This document shows, one piece after another, positions 44,390 to 54,954 of a stretch of 64,000 nucleotides of DNA; the stretch's first letter is position 1; each line of letters begins with the position of its first letter. The DNA comes from Neoechinorhynchus agilis. Its lineage: Eukaryota > Acanthocephala. Position numbers and translations under genes: made by a program. The notes below the pieces were generated by a model. It ran no database searches and was not told the origin of the DNA. It saw nothing but the letters and a program-made list of their open reading frames with translations. The stretch is from NCBI GenBank assembly GCA_051530055.1, contig CM121342.1, forward strand, positions 11,408,001 through 11,472,000. Direction: 5' to 3'.

Positions 44390-44712
44390 TTTTTATGGGT
44401 AGCTCATTTCCACACACGGCTGAATGGGCACACACTCCATCGATTTCGGTCTGGGAAGCGCTGGTCTGCGCTCAATGCCCAGGACCGTAGGTTATTAGTT
44501 TGTAAGAATCCCCTCGGATTCTCAAATACAACTGGTGGAGGCAGGACTCATCAGTGAGTTGCTTCTCTTCAGCAGTATTTGTCCTCTTTGGTTGTGCGTC
44601 ACCGGCGGGAACAGATTCGAGCCCGTTGACTCTAACTTGGATCTGCAGCATTTGTCCACTTGACCACCTCAGTACACTACAGAATGTACAAACTGCGCCA
44701 CTTCAGCATGGA
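44390..44712 (-). repeat. tRNA-like SINE (copy 4)
   Basis: The minus strand aligns with the SINE at 8544-8880: GTTTGTACATTCTGTAGTG, TGGTCAAGTGG (A-box consensus), GGCTCGAATCT (B-box-like), GACGCACAACCAAAG, GAGTCCTGCCTCC. The tail ends with ATTCAGCCGTGTGTGG. The phrase near 44738 (CATTTTTATGGGTGGCT) repeats the SINE end, suggesting a second truncated tail beside it. Confidence 0.7.
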
Positions 44713-45495
44713 TAAGCTTTCCGATTTTTTGCATTTTTATGGGTGGCTCAGCCAGTAGTCTTTTTATAGATATTTTGATTAGGATTCATCGTCTTAAAGG
44801 CTTGTGAGTGTTTTTAGGTTCGATAGATGGCAAAAACATGCGATAATTACACTTCTTTGATCGAAAACAAATCGAATAAGATGTAAAGATTTAGTTTTTA
44901 GAGTTTTGCGATTTCTAGATGGAAAATTCGTAAATTGGAAGCGCCACAGAACCATTTTGTTAAGATTTCATGAACTAATTATACAAGTAAAATGTGTAAG
45001 GAAGGCGACGACTTAGTTAAAGCGTACGATAAATCGCCTGACACGTATCTAGTTGGCCTGTACTGATTAAGCTCTAATGAACAAAACCAAAAAAACGATG
45101 TGTTCAAAATCTTCAGTCTTTTCTCATATGAAAAGCACTTGGACATTGGATGGGCACAAATTTGAGGCAATCAGTCGCGTACATATCTGCCCGTAAATAA
45201 CTTCTTTTTCTATCGATTTTAGACATCAATCACCCAAACGAGATCGCAGCTTCAGAGGCGACATTCTTGGGCTTTTACTTCATACAACCAAATATCTGCC
45301 TACTCACGATTTCATCAGGCACGATACTCAAAGTAGGCCGGTGTAAGGCAAACATTCACAGGTTAAAAAGACTTCGCATATGCCACTAGGTTTTATCGTC
45401 AACGTAGGACCGCACTTCGAAGATGAGTAACTGGCGTGCTTTAAGAAGAATGTTTTTTTCGAAAATGTGCCCCATCTACTAAGAATTATACTGCC
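44713..45495. other. Unassigned interval
   Basis: Apart from the SINE-tail phrase at about 44738-44775 nothing is recognised. Confidence 0.35.
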
Positions 45496-45879
45496 ATGAA
45501 CAATAGTAGCCTGAGGAATCAATTTCAGCATAGTTCAACTTTTTGTGACTCGAAGTACGTCTTTGATGGTCTCACCGACAGATCAGTCAGACAGGCGCTT
45601 GATCGTTCAATGTCACTTAATTGTGTAGCATCAAATAATATACAGTCATATGAAATCAGGACAACAAGACGATACGATACGAAGGAGTTTAAAGAACGAC
45701 TTTCCATTCAAGACAACTTACACACACTCCACGATGTCTTGAAACCGCCGAGAGATTTGCGATTGAGTGACGAATCAGGTTCTTTGAAACGATATCGGTC
45801 TCAGCTTTCGATTCCAATTGGTCCATTCGTTGTTAAACTAAGGCGACCGTACACTTATATACCAATATATTTCAATTAA
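45496..45879 (+). CDS. Hypothetical protein, 127 aa
   Basis: An open frame encoding a polar, Ser/Arg-rich protein (KYVFDGLTDRSVRQALDRS; LKPPRDLRLSDESGSL; QLSIPIGPFVVKLRRPY). It shows no domain, signal peptide or membrane segment. Its composition looks protein-like rather than random AT-rich translation, but it has no recognised homologue and no exon could be joined to it. It could be the last exon of a gene starting upstream. Confidence 0.3.
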   Translation: MNNSSLRNQFQHSSTFCDSKYVFDGLTDRSVRQALDRSMSLNCVASNNIQSYEIRTTRRYDTKEFKERLSIQDNLHTLHDVLKPPRDLRLSDESGSLKRYRSQLSIPIGPFVVKLRRPYTYIPIYFN

Positions 45880-46441
45880 AATATTTGCTTCTAAGACAAT
45901 AGAGGTGGTAGTACTTGAAAGGTATGAGACGTTTTTTAAACTAGAAAACTTTTTTAATTTTGTTAGATTTTGAATTTCAGATTTTACTTAAGCTCGCGTT
46001 CGAACAAAAACTCGATTTGAAGACACTACCGAATAAATGAAGCCACCATTATCTACATTGAAAATCTATTGTCGGCGAAGAATGCCAATACTCTCGCTTA
46101 AAACTGCCGCAAAGCATTAAATAGTTAGAAACTTTTAAATGGCGAAAACTCGTGCAATAAAAGCTGAATTTTACTCTTTTAAATACCGAAAAATGAAACC
46201 GTTTGTAATCAATGTACAGATAGAATTTAAAAAACCGAAAAGGTTGGATTGTTGATATAAATGGAACAAATTTTGAAAACTACGCATGCATCCCAATTGT
46301 GATGGTTGCCTCTTTTTGAAAAGAGATCGATGATTAATCTGTGTGTTGTCATCATTTAGTTTGACACTACCTGCATTTCCTTTGCAGTTCCGCTGGTTTT
46401 GATTGCGAAAAATAGCAACGGTTAAAGTTTAAAACGTAAAT

Positions 46442-46732
46442 GTGGAGTCATCTTGGCACGAACGCCCACTCGAACCATTGTTCGGCATTCACGGTGCCTT
46501 TCTGTATTTAAGTTTGGAATCAGGCGTTCTGCACCACCGTTTCAAACTCCATTTTCGCCAGAACAACTTCCAAATGTCTCTCCTGAAATTTCTATGTGCA
46601 CCAATCTACATCCCATGGAAATTATACGTCGAATTCGTTAACTCAGTCAGTTTGGGTCTAATCGGAGGAATCAAGGTATTCATGCGAGTACTAGCGTTGC
46701 CGTACCTAAGAAGATCCACTTATAACTGCTAG
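46442..46732 (+). CDS. Hypothetical ORF, 96 aa
   Basis: Two overlapping frames are open here (46442-46732 and 46453-46641). The longer one contains two hydrophobic stretches (FLYLSLESGV; VEFVNSVSLGLIGGIKVF). The other is Pro/Ser-rich. Neither is recognised, and only one, if any, can be coding. Confidence 0.22.
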   Translation: MESSWHERPLEPLFGIHGAFLYLSLESGVLHHRFKLHFRQNNFQMSLLKFLCAPIYIPWKLYVEFVNSVSLGLIGGIKVFMRVLALPYLRRSTYNC

Positions 46733-47032
46733 AACAGTAAATTCGGATTGGTTGATAATCATTCATGAGCTGAACTTTGTTTTCTTTTTTTGTGTGAAAG
46801 GGATGTAAATGGAGGTCGGGCTTTTGAGAATACGCGCTATTTAAGTGAAACTGTTTTTTTGACAACTAGTCTAAAGCTTTAATTTTACCATTTTAAAAGA
46901 ATGTTTCCTCAATACATTTCTGTTTTTCTTTGTTGAGTTTGATATTTAGGTTATAAAATGGAGTCTCTGAATGCAAAATAGCCACCATCGTTTGTATGAA
47001 CTCTACAAAATGAAAATCGCTACTTTATTAGT

Positions 47033-47923
47033 TTAAAAGAACAAAAGGAGACTGAGTAAAAGCGAATTTGCAAGCACTGAGTATTCTTCATTCAAAACAT
47101 TGGATTGAAGAGTCGGCACCAAAAACAGGTACATTAGAAGAATCACTAAACGAAGTAGTTCATTTGTGTCTAAATCCCACAGCAGATTACCTTTATTGTT
47201 CCAATTAGAAATGAGAATAATGATGCTTCTGAATGGCGTTCGCGTATAAATCAGCCGAGAAAGCAGAAGACACTTTGCAATGTTGGATTCGTTCAGTTTA
47301 ATATTTTTATACTTGGAGATGGACAATAAAACGATCAGGAACCAAAATACCGGAAAAGGCATAGTACAATTGATGGCGAACAAGACGAGAAATCTGATGA
47401 GAATATTTTTGATTCGAAGAACGTAGAGAATCGTCAAAGTGAGTAAAATGAACTTGACTCCACTATTAACACCATCAATGCGAAGTATCTAAATTTGCGG
47501 AATAAAAGAATTGCTGTTGAAACAAAAACTTACATCCAGTGTCCACAAAATGGACGCTGCGATGACTTGGCAGAATAGAGCAAACGACTTTAAGAACGAC
47601 AAAAAGCTGATTAGACCATAATTGTTCCTGGGCCCCTTATATTGGCGGACCGGAACACATTGGTCCAATCTCCTTAAAGAAGGTAACTGAATCAACACCT
47701 CCTGTCCATCGTCTTCGAATTTCACGCCGACACAGTCACCAATCACATAAGACGTAACTCTGGCTCGCTTGTGGTACGTGATCTTCTCTTGATTATTCAA
47801 CCAATAGTCTTTTGGAGCAAGGACAATTTCGCCAATTTTCATCGAATGAAATCCATTTCGTACACCCATTGTCTGATTTGATGGATGGCCCAGAGAAGCA
47901 GCGCACGATTTAACATGGAACAT
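47033..47923 (-). CDS. Split gene for a multipass membrane protein (ABCC TMD0-like?)
   Basis: Two exons on the minus strand, 47923-47523 and 47477-47033, are joined by a 45-nt intron with perfect GTAAGT donor and TTTAG acceptor. The join is ILWTLD|ILRIDGVNSGVKF. The first exon starts with a hydrophilic part (GEIVLAPKDYW; VIGDCVGVKFEDDGQEV) and then turns hydrophobic. The second exon has four or five membrane segments. The phrase RIDGVNSGVKFILLTL followed by spaced TM helices recalls the TMD0 region of ABCC/MRP transporters (RRKGVQSSGIMLTFW). No ABC ATPase domain is found, so the gene is partial, truncated, or a different family. A stray copy of the intron-exon border lies at 58326-58410. Confidence 0.5.
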
Positions 47924-48264
47924 CGTTAGCTTTTCCTAATAGAAGTCTCGTGTTTACGCCAATCAGAACCATAGCAACCGATATATTGTTCCACAGCATT
48001 TGCTTTTGTTATTCAAAATTGATCATTAGTGTAATTAAGTTCATCAGCTGACGAAGAAAAGCTGTAAGATAATTTTGAGATTATATAGTCAATAATCATT
48101 ACATCTAAGCTTTAGCCATTTTTATTTAAGAGCTTTTAAGTATTTAATGAAATTTAAATTTTTTATGAATTCTACACGCATCAGGCTTTTTCGGCGAACT
48201 GACATATTTGAACTGTTATCGTGGCCACCCTTTTTCTTGGCACCTGTCTCGATACCTGAAAGTC
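47924..48264. other. Unassigned interval
   Basis: AT-rich flank upstream of the membrane-protein gene; nothing else visible. Confidence 0.4.
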
Positions 48265-49075
48265 CTTATTTTATATTTTGTCGAAACGCAAGAATTTAAA
48301 ATAGTCAAAAGCGAGACAATAAAAGCTCACATTAGTTTCACGCGCTTGCGCCGTTCCGACGTTTGGGATCGGTTCTTCCTAGTGAATATCAATGACATGA
48401 TAACCATGAGTTGCTCAAAAATGATATGAAAGATGGAATTGTGAACCAAAAAAGGTTTAAGAATTGAGATCACATGTAAAATTTTGCGTTTATATATTTC
48501 GTTGTTTCGATAAGAATATTCTTTAAAAAGCGAAGGGCCAGTAAACTAATTCACAGGCTGGGTTGCTCGAAAATTACATGAAAGATGGAATTGGTAACCA
48601 AAAACAACATTTTTAATATTTAGATCACATTGAAATATTTTCGTTTATTTATTTCGTTGTATCCATAAGGCTATTCTGTAAAAAGCGAAAAGGTCAGCGA
48701 ACTAATTCACAGTCTCGATTTCTGTCTAAAATTGATATTTATCAAGAGTTCAATCGAGAACTAGAAGACTCCGACAATTCGCGATTATTTTCATTGAACT
48801 CAAACGTTTGACGACCGAGCAGTTGAAGCAATGGAATGCGAATTGAAGGTGGGCCAATACAAGCAATCGCTTATTTACCTAGCCATTGATTATGACACAA
48901 AACGTTTGCCAAAACACTGCTCAAGACAAGGGCATCGCATGAACTGACATGAACTGCAATAATATTTTGAAAAAATGCCAACAATAAACGATTGAGTATA
49001 AATGCATCCTATATCAATGTTTGAAGACGGTGTGAATTTAAGGATCATCTCGCGAGCTATTCGAATCGAGACTAC
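48265..49075 (+). repeat. Third, partial copy of the duplicated block, with an internal tandem duplication
   Basis: Matches 40215-40910: TCAAAAGCGAGACAATAAAA, ACATGAAAGATGGAATTG, TCACAGTCTCGATTTCTG, CATCCTATATCAATGTTTGA and GTGAATTTAAGGATCATCTC. It stops before the kinase fragment (divergence after about 49075). A segment of about 147 bases is present twice, at about 48412-48558 and 48559-48712; the first repeat is more diverged. Copy 2 has one such segment. Confidence 0.85.
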
Positions 49076-49282
49076 AATCGTTTTACTTTCAAATTCATCA
49101 ATTCGTTCATGGTTCGAGAGATCAGCAAACCAGCGTCAAAGTGTTTTCAATCTGTGTACGAACACAGCCTACAAAATATATCTTTACTTGTAAATAGAAA
49201 TAACAGTAAACGAATAATCTGCCGATACTTTTGTAGTTTAAAGTTAATATGTATTTTGCAGCTTGCCGGTTTTTTTTCAGAC

Positions 49283-49480
49283 ATTAAATCATTCACACCA
49301 CCGCTCTAGATCACTCAGCTGCCGTCCTGGAATAACGGTCGAAAGGACGGATGCAGCGTTCCCTCGCTGCACAGCCAGACTTATGTTTTGTACGAGGAAT
49401 GCTCCTGATCTCGGATCGCCAGTGATTCGTCTCAATCTCTTAGACAATTTCTTGACCAGGTTCTTCGACCGCGATTAAAG
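49283..49480 (-). mobile_element. REL-family retrotransposon 3' end fragment
   Basis: About 200 bases align with 54955-55150 (for example GATCACTCAGCTGCCGT, AACGGTCGAAAGGAC, GATGCAGCGTTCCCT, CGATCGCCAGTGA-TCGTCTC). Both share the same 3' terminus (TCATTCACAC on the plus strand), while this copy stops after about 200 bases. That is a severe 5' truncation, typical of target-primed insertion. It encodes the last residues of the C-terminal domain. Confidence 0.85.
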
Positions 49481-50541
49481 AAGCAAGCTAAATTACAAAT
49501 CTCAAATTTTTTTTATAAAATCCAGTATTTTTAAAACCACGTTAATCATTGTAAAATTCTTAAGGTAGGAAATAATTATTTTAGGTATTTGACGGAATAT
49601 TACACTGAGTTTAGGAAAATTTCAAATCATGGCTCAATCTTATTCGAAAATTTAAAAAAAAGGTTATTAAGAAAGGATACTGGAGATGCTCTGCAAAAGA
49701 TCTTTTTTCAGATTCACCTGCATCAAAAGCCTAAAGATCCAATTTTTAGAATAACGCACAACAGACAGTGGAATTTTATATCTGTCTGAGGAAGACAATG
49801 TAGTTATACTACAAGAAAGAAAGGGTGTTCTGAGGGAGTCGTCTACTTCGACAATTATTTAACTCTCGGCCTTCAATTTTTCATAAGAATAATTCATCAA
49901 ACCAAGTTTAGGACTTGTGACATTTCGTGTTAATACGAAGTATATGTGATCATTTTTTCGGTGGAAGCAAGACTTTTGACCTAATTATACTTCTAGGTTT
50001 TTGCGCATGAAACAGTTATTAAATTATCACAATTCTCTACACCAAAAATTGGATCACCCAGTGATATTTTGCACAAGGAAAATGTGTGAAATTTGGGTTT
50101 CGAGAATCGCGTGAGGGGATTTACTATGCAAGGAAGCCTTAAATTCACTCCTATAAGATCGCAATACACCGACGATTTTACGAATCGCAAGCCGTCGACT
50201 GTTTTATATCAAATGTCCCTTTAAAGTAAGTAAAGTTATCGGTTCATTTAAATTAAATATGTGCCATTCGACGATTGATGCCCATTGAAACGGATGCATC
50301 CGAACGACATTTAAGCAAAAATAGAGAAACGCGATCTGAAAAGAGATGCTTATAAATAATAAATTATTAGAATTTTTATGAGACGCAATTTTCATATTTT
50401 GTTCGCAACCAAGGATTTATGTTTTACCTCGTTTGGGAAATAGAATTAAAATGAAACGACAAGGTGGAAAAGGAAAGTGTGGAAAAAGCAATGCTCTTTA
50501 TTTTTAATTAATAGCATCATAAATCGCCAATAATTTGTAGT
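49481..50541. other. Unassigned interval
   Basis: No gene or repeat recognised. Open frames at 49589-49789 and 50204-50395 lack family features. Confidence 0.35.
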
Positions 50542-51199
50542 TTATCGTGTAAATTGAATAAGTGGAAGGTCTGAACAATATGGTTCAAAATATTCGTAAA
50601 TAAACTCATTGCTCTGACCGAAATGTTCCTTTAATTCCATTAAAATTACTTCGAAAGCTTCTTCAATAAACCCTGCATAATCTTCTTTACCAATTTTACT
50701 TGCAATAAATCTGAGTTCAGTTAAAGGTGGATAACCATTAATCTGTTTTATAATAAATGGCGCAGTTTGGTCTCGAATGTACTCAACAACATTTAGGAAC
50801 CCTCTTGAACGAATATTCTCATTACTTTCTCGCGTTGTACAAGAAAAAGGACTGAGAATACTCCGTTTTTATGATAAACGTAATTCTCCACAATATCCAA
50901 TTCAAGGATCCAGAACATTCGCGATCTCACGTTTACTCGTTTAAATCGATGCAATCGAAGCTTCCGCCCGCATCTGTCTTTACCGTTGATCGCGCATAGT
51001 CCCTCTAAATAAAACTCCTATTCCGCGACCGATGGTGTACATTTAAACTTTCATCTATCATATTTTCCTTTAGGACACTGAATGTGATCGGTGAATCTAT
51101 AATCTTTTCTGTTACCTCCTGAGTTATTTCCGCTATTGGAACCATTGCAAGAACGCTAAGTAGAATGCACATCAAGACACTGAATTGAATTAAACTCAT
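50542..51199 (-). CDS. Small secreted protein, two or more exons
   Basis: The first exon starts at 51199 with a clear signal peptide (MSLIQFSVLMCILLSVLAM), then an acidic stretch (EITQEVTEKIIDSPITF). A second exon at 50851-50542 follows a TTCTCAG acceptor and is open without its own Met: it encodes SCTTRESNENIRSRGFLNVV, EYIRDQTAPFIIKQINGYPP, LTELRFIASKIGKEDYAGF and ends DLPLIQFTR. The two join in frame if the first exon is cut at a weak donor near 51035 (CATCG|GTCGCG); a further exon between them is possible. The product would be about 150 residues, helical, with two cysteines. I do not recognise the family. Confidence 0.5.
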
Positions 51200-51947
51200 T
51201 TGGTGTCGACTAAAAGATTATCGAAGAGTTCAGAGTAGTTTGAGTGGTAAAAGACTTGTCGTGTACTAGCAAATCTCTTACTCATTTTTGGATGAGTGTG
51301 CTGAATAATCCGAAGACAAAGTAGACTGAGCAATTTTCTCCCACATTATCTTAAGCCGATTTCGATATTGCGTAAATCGTTCAATCGCATTAAAAATAAA
51401 ACGAAAAATATTTCGGTGTAAATTGTATAGAGAAATAAAGTGAGATTATTGTGCAAGTCACAAACATTTTAAGAATTTTGTTGATCTCTCACCGAACATT
51501 GAATTTCGGACTTGCAAAAAGCAGTTTTACGACTACTGACAATCAGTGACTACTCCATTGTGTCAATAATTCGTTAATGAGAAGTATAAAATCAATTTTA
51601 TAAACAATATTGTATTATCAGCCCAAAAAAATCCTGACTAACACAAAAAGAGTGCAATTGTAATATTCTGCAAGCTCCCAGTCTATGATAAAAAAATTTT
51701 AAGGGAAGGTGGAAAGTTTTTATTCTAAATTCTCTTATAAAAAGATTATTAATCTCATTTTGTTGTGAAAAAACTAAATTTTAGAATTTTTTTCATTTAC
51801 ACACACAACAACAAAACGTTTCAACAATCACCACCGTCCACGAAGAAGAGGCATCACTCTCCCCTCAGTGGTCGCGACCACACTCGCTGCGTTCTACCGA
51901 GCGCACCAAGAGTCTCCACTCCAAAGGTACAAAAACGTGAAACCTAC
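51200..51947. other. Unassigned interval
   Basis: 5' flank of the secreted-protein gene and AT-rich sequence. No repeat noticed. Confidence 0.4.
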
Positions 51948-52440
51948 CTAATTCTCTATATTTCGCCACCTTTCGATCCGCCGCGGACGTAGCCGCTCTC
52001 CCCCTGGGGACTGCACCACAAACCTCCTGCTACTTCCCGCGAACGTGTCTACACACGTGGCGTCCCAGAGAAAACATTTGCCTTCTCGCCACGGGAATAC
52101 GGTGATGCCATCCGGGCGGCACAGGTTGCTTGGCTCTAAAATGTTTGGGACGTTCACCGTATCTAGGGCACGCGAAATTATGTCGTTCAATTCAGCATGC
52201 CGTGAGAAACGACCCCCTGATTTGTTGCAAACAAGACCGTGTCTCCCCAGTGGATCCACGACCATTCCACACCGGCAACGATGTTCTACACAAATCGGTA
52301 GACCTAATCTAAGGAACACTCCGATCCGAACTGTTTTGTCTACGAGGAGTGTTCCCATGGATGCAATGGATAGGGCTTCTAACCATGTTCCCGATTCTCT
52401 TGTAGAGACTGCCAGCAATCTAGCCCGGTCGACCTCGTCG
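51948..52440 (-). mobile_element. REL-family retrotransposon fragment (C-terminal endonuclease region)
   Basis: A 156-codon minus-strand frame covers the C-terminal domain: CRCGMVVDPLGRHGLVC (a Cys-x-Cys...His...Cys zinc site), FSRHAELNDIISRALDT, then PDGITVFPWREGKCFLWDATC, which has the PD...D spacing of restriction-like endonucleases. The element is truncated on both sides and borders a plus-strand LINE-B fragment. Confidence 0.8.
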
Positions 52441-52559
52441 CGAGAGCCTGAAATTAGAGAACTATGACCTCGGGCAACTAAAGGTACTGCTTTAGGCCAT
52501 TCACGGGAACTTGGTTGTAACCCGTCTTCCTCACCATTCCAGGACCGCTACTAGAAATT

Positions 52560-53235
52560 CGTCCGCTAAACAGAACTTGAGTCCCAATATACGTTTTACC
52601 AGATCTCGACTCCCGTCGAATGATCCCAAAAATCTTCATTTTCAAGAAAATCTAAAGTGGAACAAGCACATATCAATTTTGTTGCACAAAGGGTCCATTA
52701 AGCTCTATCTTCTTAAACGCATCCGATTCCTTGGATTATCATCAAAAGTATTTAATATCACTTTTATATGTCCGCCATCCGACCAGCGATCACCTACGCA
52801 TATCCAACCTTCTGCAATTTTTCTTTTAACCTTTTCCAAAAACTTAACACCTTTCACAAAAATGCGCTCTAATCTTGTCCGCCGAACTCGTGCCCTTGGA
52901 AAAACACCTCTATCTTTCATAAACACTCAAAGCGCATTCATTCCCTTTCGCCTCAATTTCTACCACACATTTCTCCTTTTACTCACACTTACAAAACTCG
53001 TCGCCCCTTCCTCGCACAAATTACTAATTAAGCTCTTTCCTCTTTACTGCTCAATCCTCCAAATGCGAATTGATTCGGAGGAAAGAGCGGAAAACAATGA
53101 CGAAATAACAACTTAACTGACCCTGCGAATTCGAGTCTCAAGCGAATTCGAATGTTCATGAAGATCCAAAGATACATGGGTCCTTTTCTTTGTTAATGAA
53201 CAAATAAACGTGTTATTATAGTATGATTTTTAATA
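52560..53235 (+). mobile_element. LINE-B fragment, RT C-terminus and 3' tail
   Basis: Plus-strand sense contains ENLKWNKHISILLHKG and IKLYLLKRIRFLGL, matching LNLKWD and YLLKRI in the other LINE-B copies. The 3' tail carries GATCCAAAGATACATGGGTC followed by ACGTGTTATTATAG near 53210-53222. Heavily frameshifted. Confidence 0.65.
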
Positions 53236-53729
53236 ACATCGCGACAATTGATCGGGTTACGAATTCTTCAGTTTCTGTTTCCTGTCTCAATCTTTCCTCC
53301 ATTTACACCCATTTTTTACGTTTACCAAAGAAATCCAGAATTCCGATAAGATCTTTTCCATCATAATTACTAAAACGAAATCCGTTTTGGAAGCATGTCA
53401 GAATAAACTGGACCGATCTTTGACGCAAGTCAAAATTAGTTCTTGCCTCGACCGCGACCCTCCATGGATAACCCCCATGTTGAAACTTCTTCAAAGGCAA
53501 GCTTCTAAGGCCCATCACAATAACTCTCCACTCTCCCCGTTTACAAAAACCACTTACTAACAAAATAATTATCGCTCGTAAAAACTTACTTTCCTCTAAA
53601 ATTCGATCAGGTGGCATCTTAACATAGCGGTGGGCTGTCAAGAACTCTCTTGGTCTACGCCACCCGTATGTTTTCCCTAATTTGTCCTCCACTGAATTAA
53701 AACAGGTTCTAGATTCCATTAATCAGAAC

Positions 53730-54935
53730 CTCTGCCCTGGCTCAATTTACAATCACTGCTCCACATCAGATACCACACAATTTTTCAAGCCCACACCTGA
53801 AACTTGTCAACTCGCCAATACTCCCTTTAGTTTCATTATATGAAGTACTACAGTATCTCAAGAAATTTTATCGAAATTCGTCCTCTCAATCCGAAATCCC
53901 AAACTGAGCACTTCGCTACATAATCCCCCAACTTATTGACCCTCTTATCCACATTACAAACCCCAGCTTTTTATATGGCATCTACCCCTCATGCCTGAAA
54001 ACTGCTAAAACTATCCTTATTCCCAAAAAAGGGCATCCTATTTCGATCGAATCATTCCGTCCAATTTCCATTCTGAGCGCTCTTTCAAAAATCATCGAAA
54101 AATGTTTTAAATCTCGCTTTCTATCACTTCTCAACGAAAAGTTATCGCTCCTACAATTTGGCTTCCGGTCCAGATTTTTTGCAACCGACGCCATACTTTG
54201 CATTTATAACACGCTGCAACGTAACCTTGACAATAATCCCTCCCACGTCACCCGCCTCATTCAACTTGATCTACCGAAAGCATTCGACTCCGTGGACCAT
54301 TCACTTCTTCTCCGGGCCTGCTCCGATTTTGGTACTTCTCTTTAATATTTTCTTAAACGACTGCAACCTTTTCCAAATCTCTAATCCGCCGTCTTGAAAT
54401 TCTTCATAAAAGAGCATCTAAAATTTGCACTGCTGACTTTCGCCCTCTCACCGAATGCCTTGATGCTATTTTCATAAAACAATCAAAACGCCTATCAACT
54501 CCACCACCATAATTTCTTCCACATATCGCTCCCTTTTCACATGAGCACAACAATCGTAATCCTAATTCGTTTCATCCTCCTATACCTCGCACCTCCCTAT
54601 ACCTATGCTCCTTTTTATCCTGCCCAATCTTCTCCGATATCAGAACTTGAAATGAATCAGAAGAAAGACCAATCTTACAAGCGCTCCTGCAAACAATAAA
54701 ACCCATTTCCCACCAAAAACGGACCTTCCAACCAAACGGGATATTCTCAAACGAACGGACACACTCTCACCCGAACGAAGCTCTCTTGACTGGATATTCC
54801 TATCCTAATGGGTACGCTTTTCTTTTCTTGAACAAAAAGTTTAATAAAATAAACTGTTTCAAAAAAAATAAATTATGAACTTGAATGCTAATGACGATCC
54901 AAAGGTACATGGGTCCTCCAATTTCCTTCTCTGTA
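53730..54935 (+). mobile_element. LINE-B fragment, RT core and 3' tail
   Basis: Plus-strand sense near 53970-54340 reads FYGIYPS-like then TILIPKKGHPISIESFRPIS, ILSALSKIIEKC and LLQFGFRS, and after a shift LIQLDLPKAFDSVDHSLLL, which is RT motif A with its Asp. The 3' part has the ATTCTCAAACGAACGG phrase of the LINE-B 3' UTR and the tail GATCCAAAGGTACATGGGTC at about 54895. Left boundary approximate; many stops and shifts. Confidence 0.65.
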
Positions 54936-54954
54936 CCTATTAATTATAAATGTT

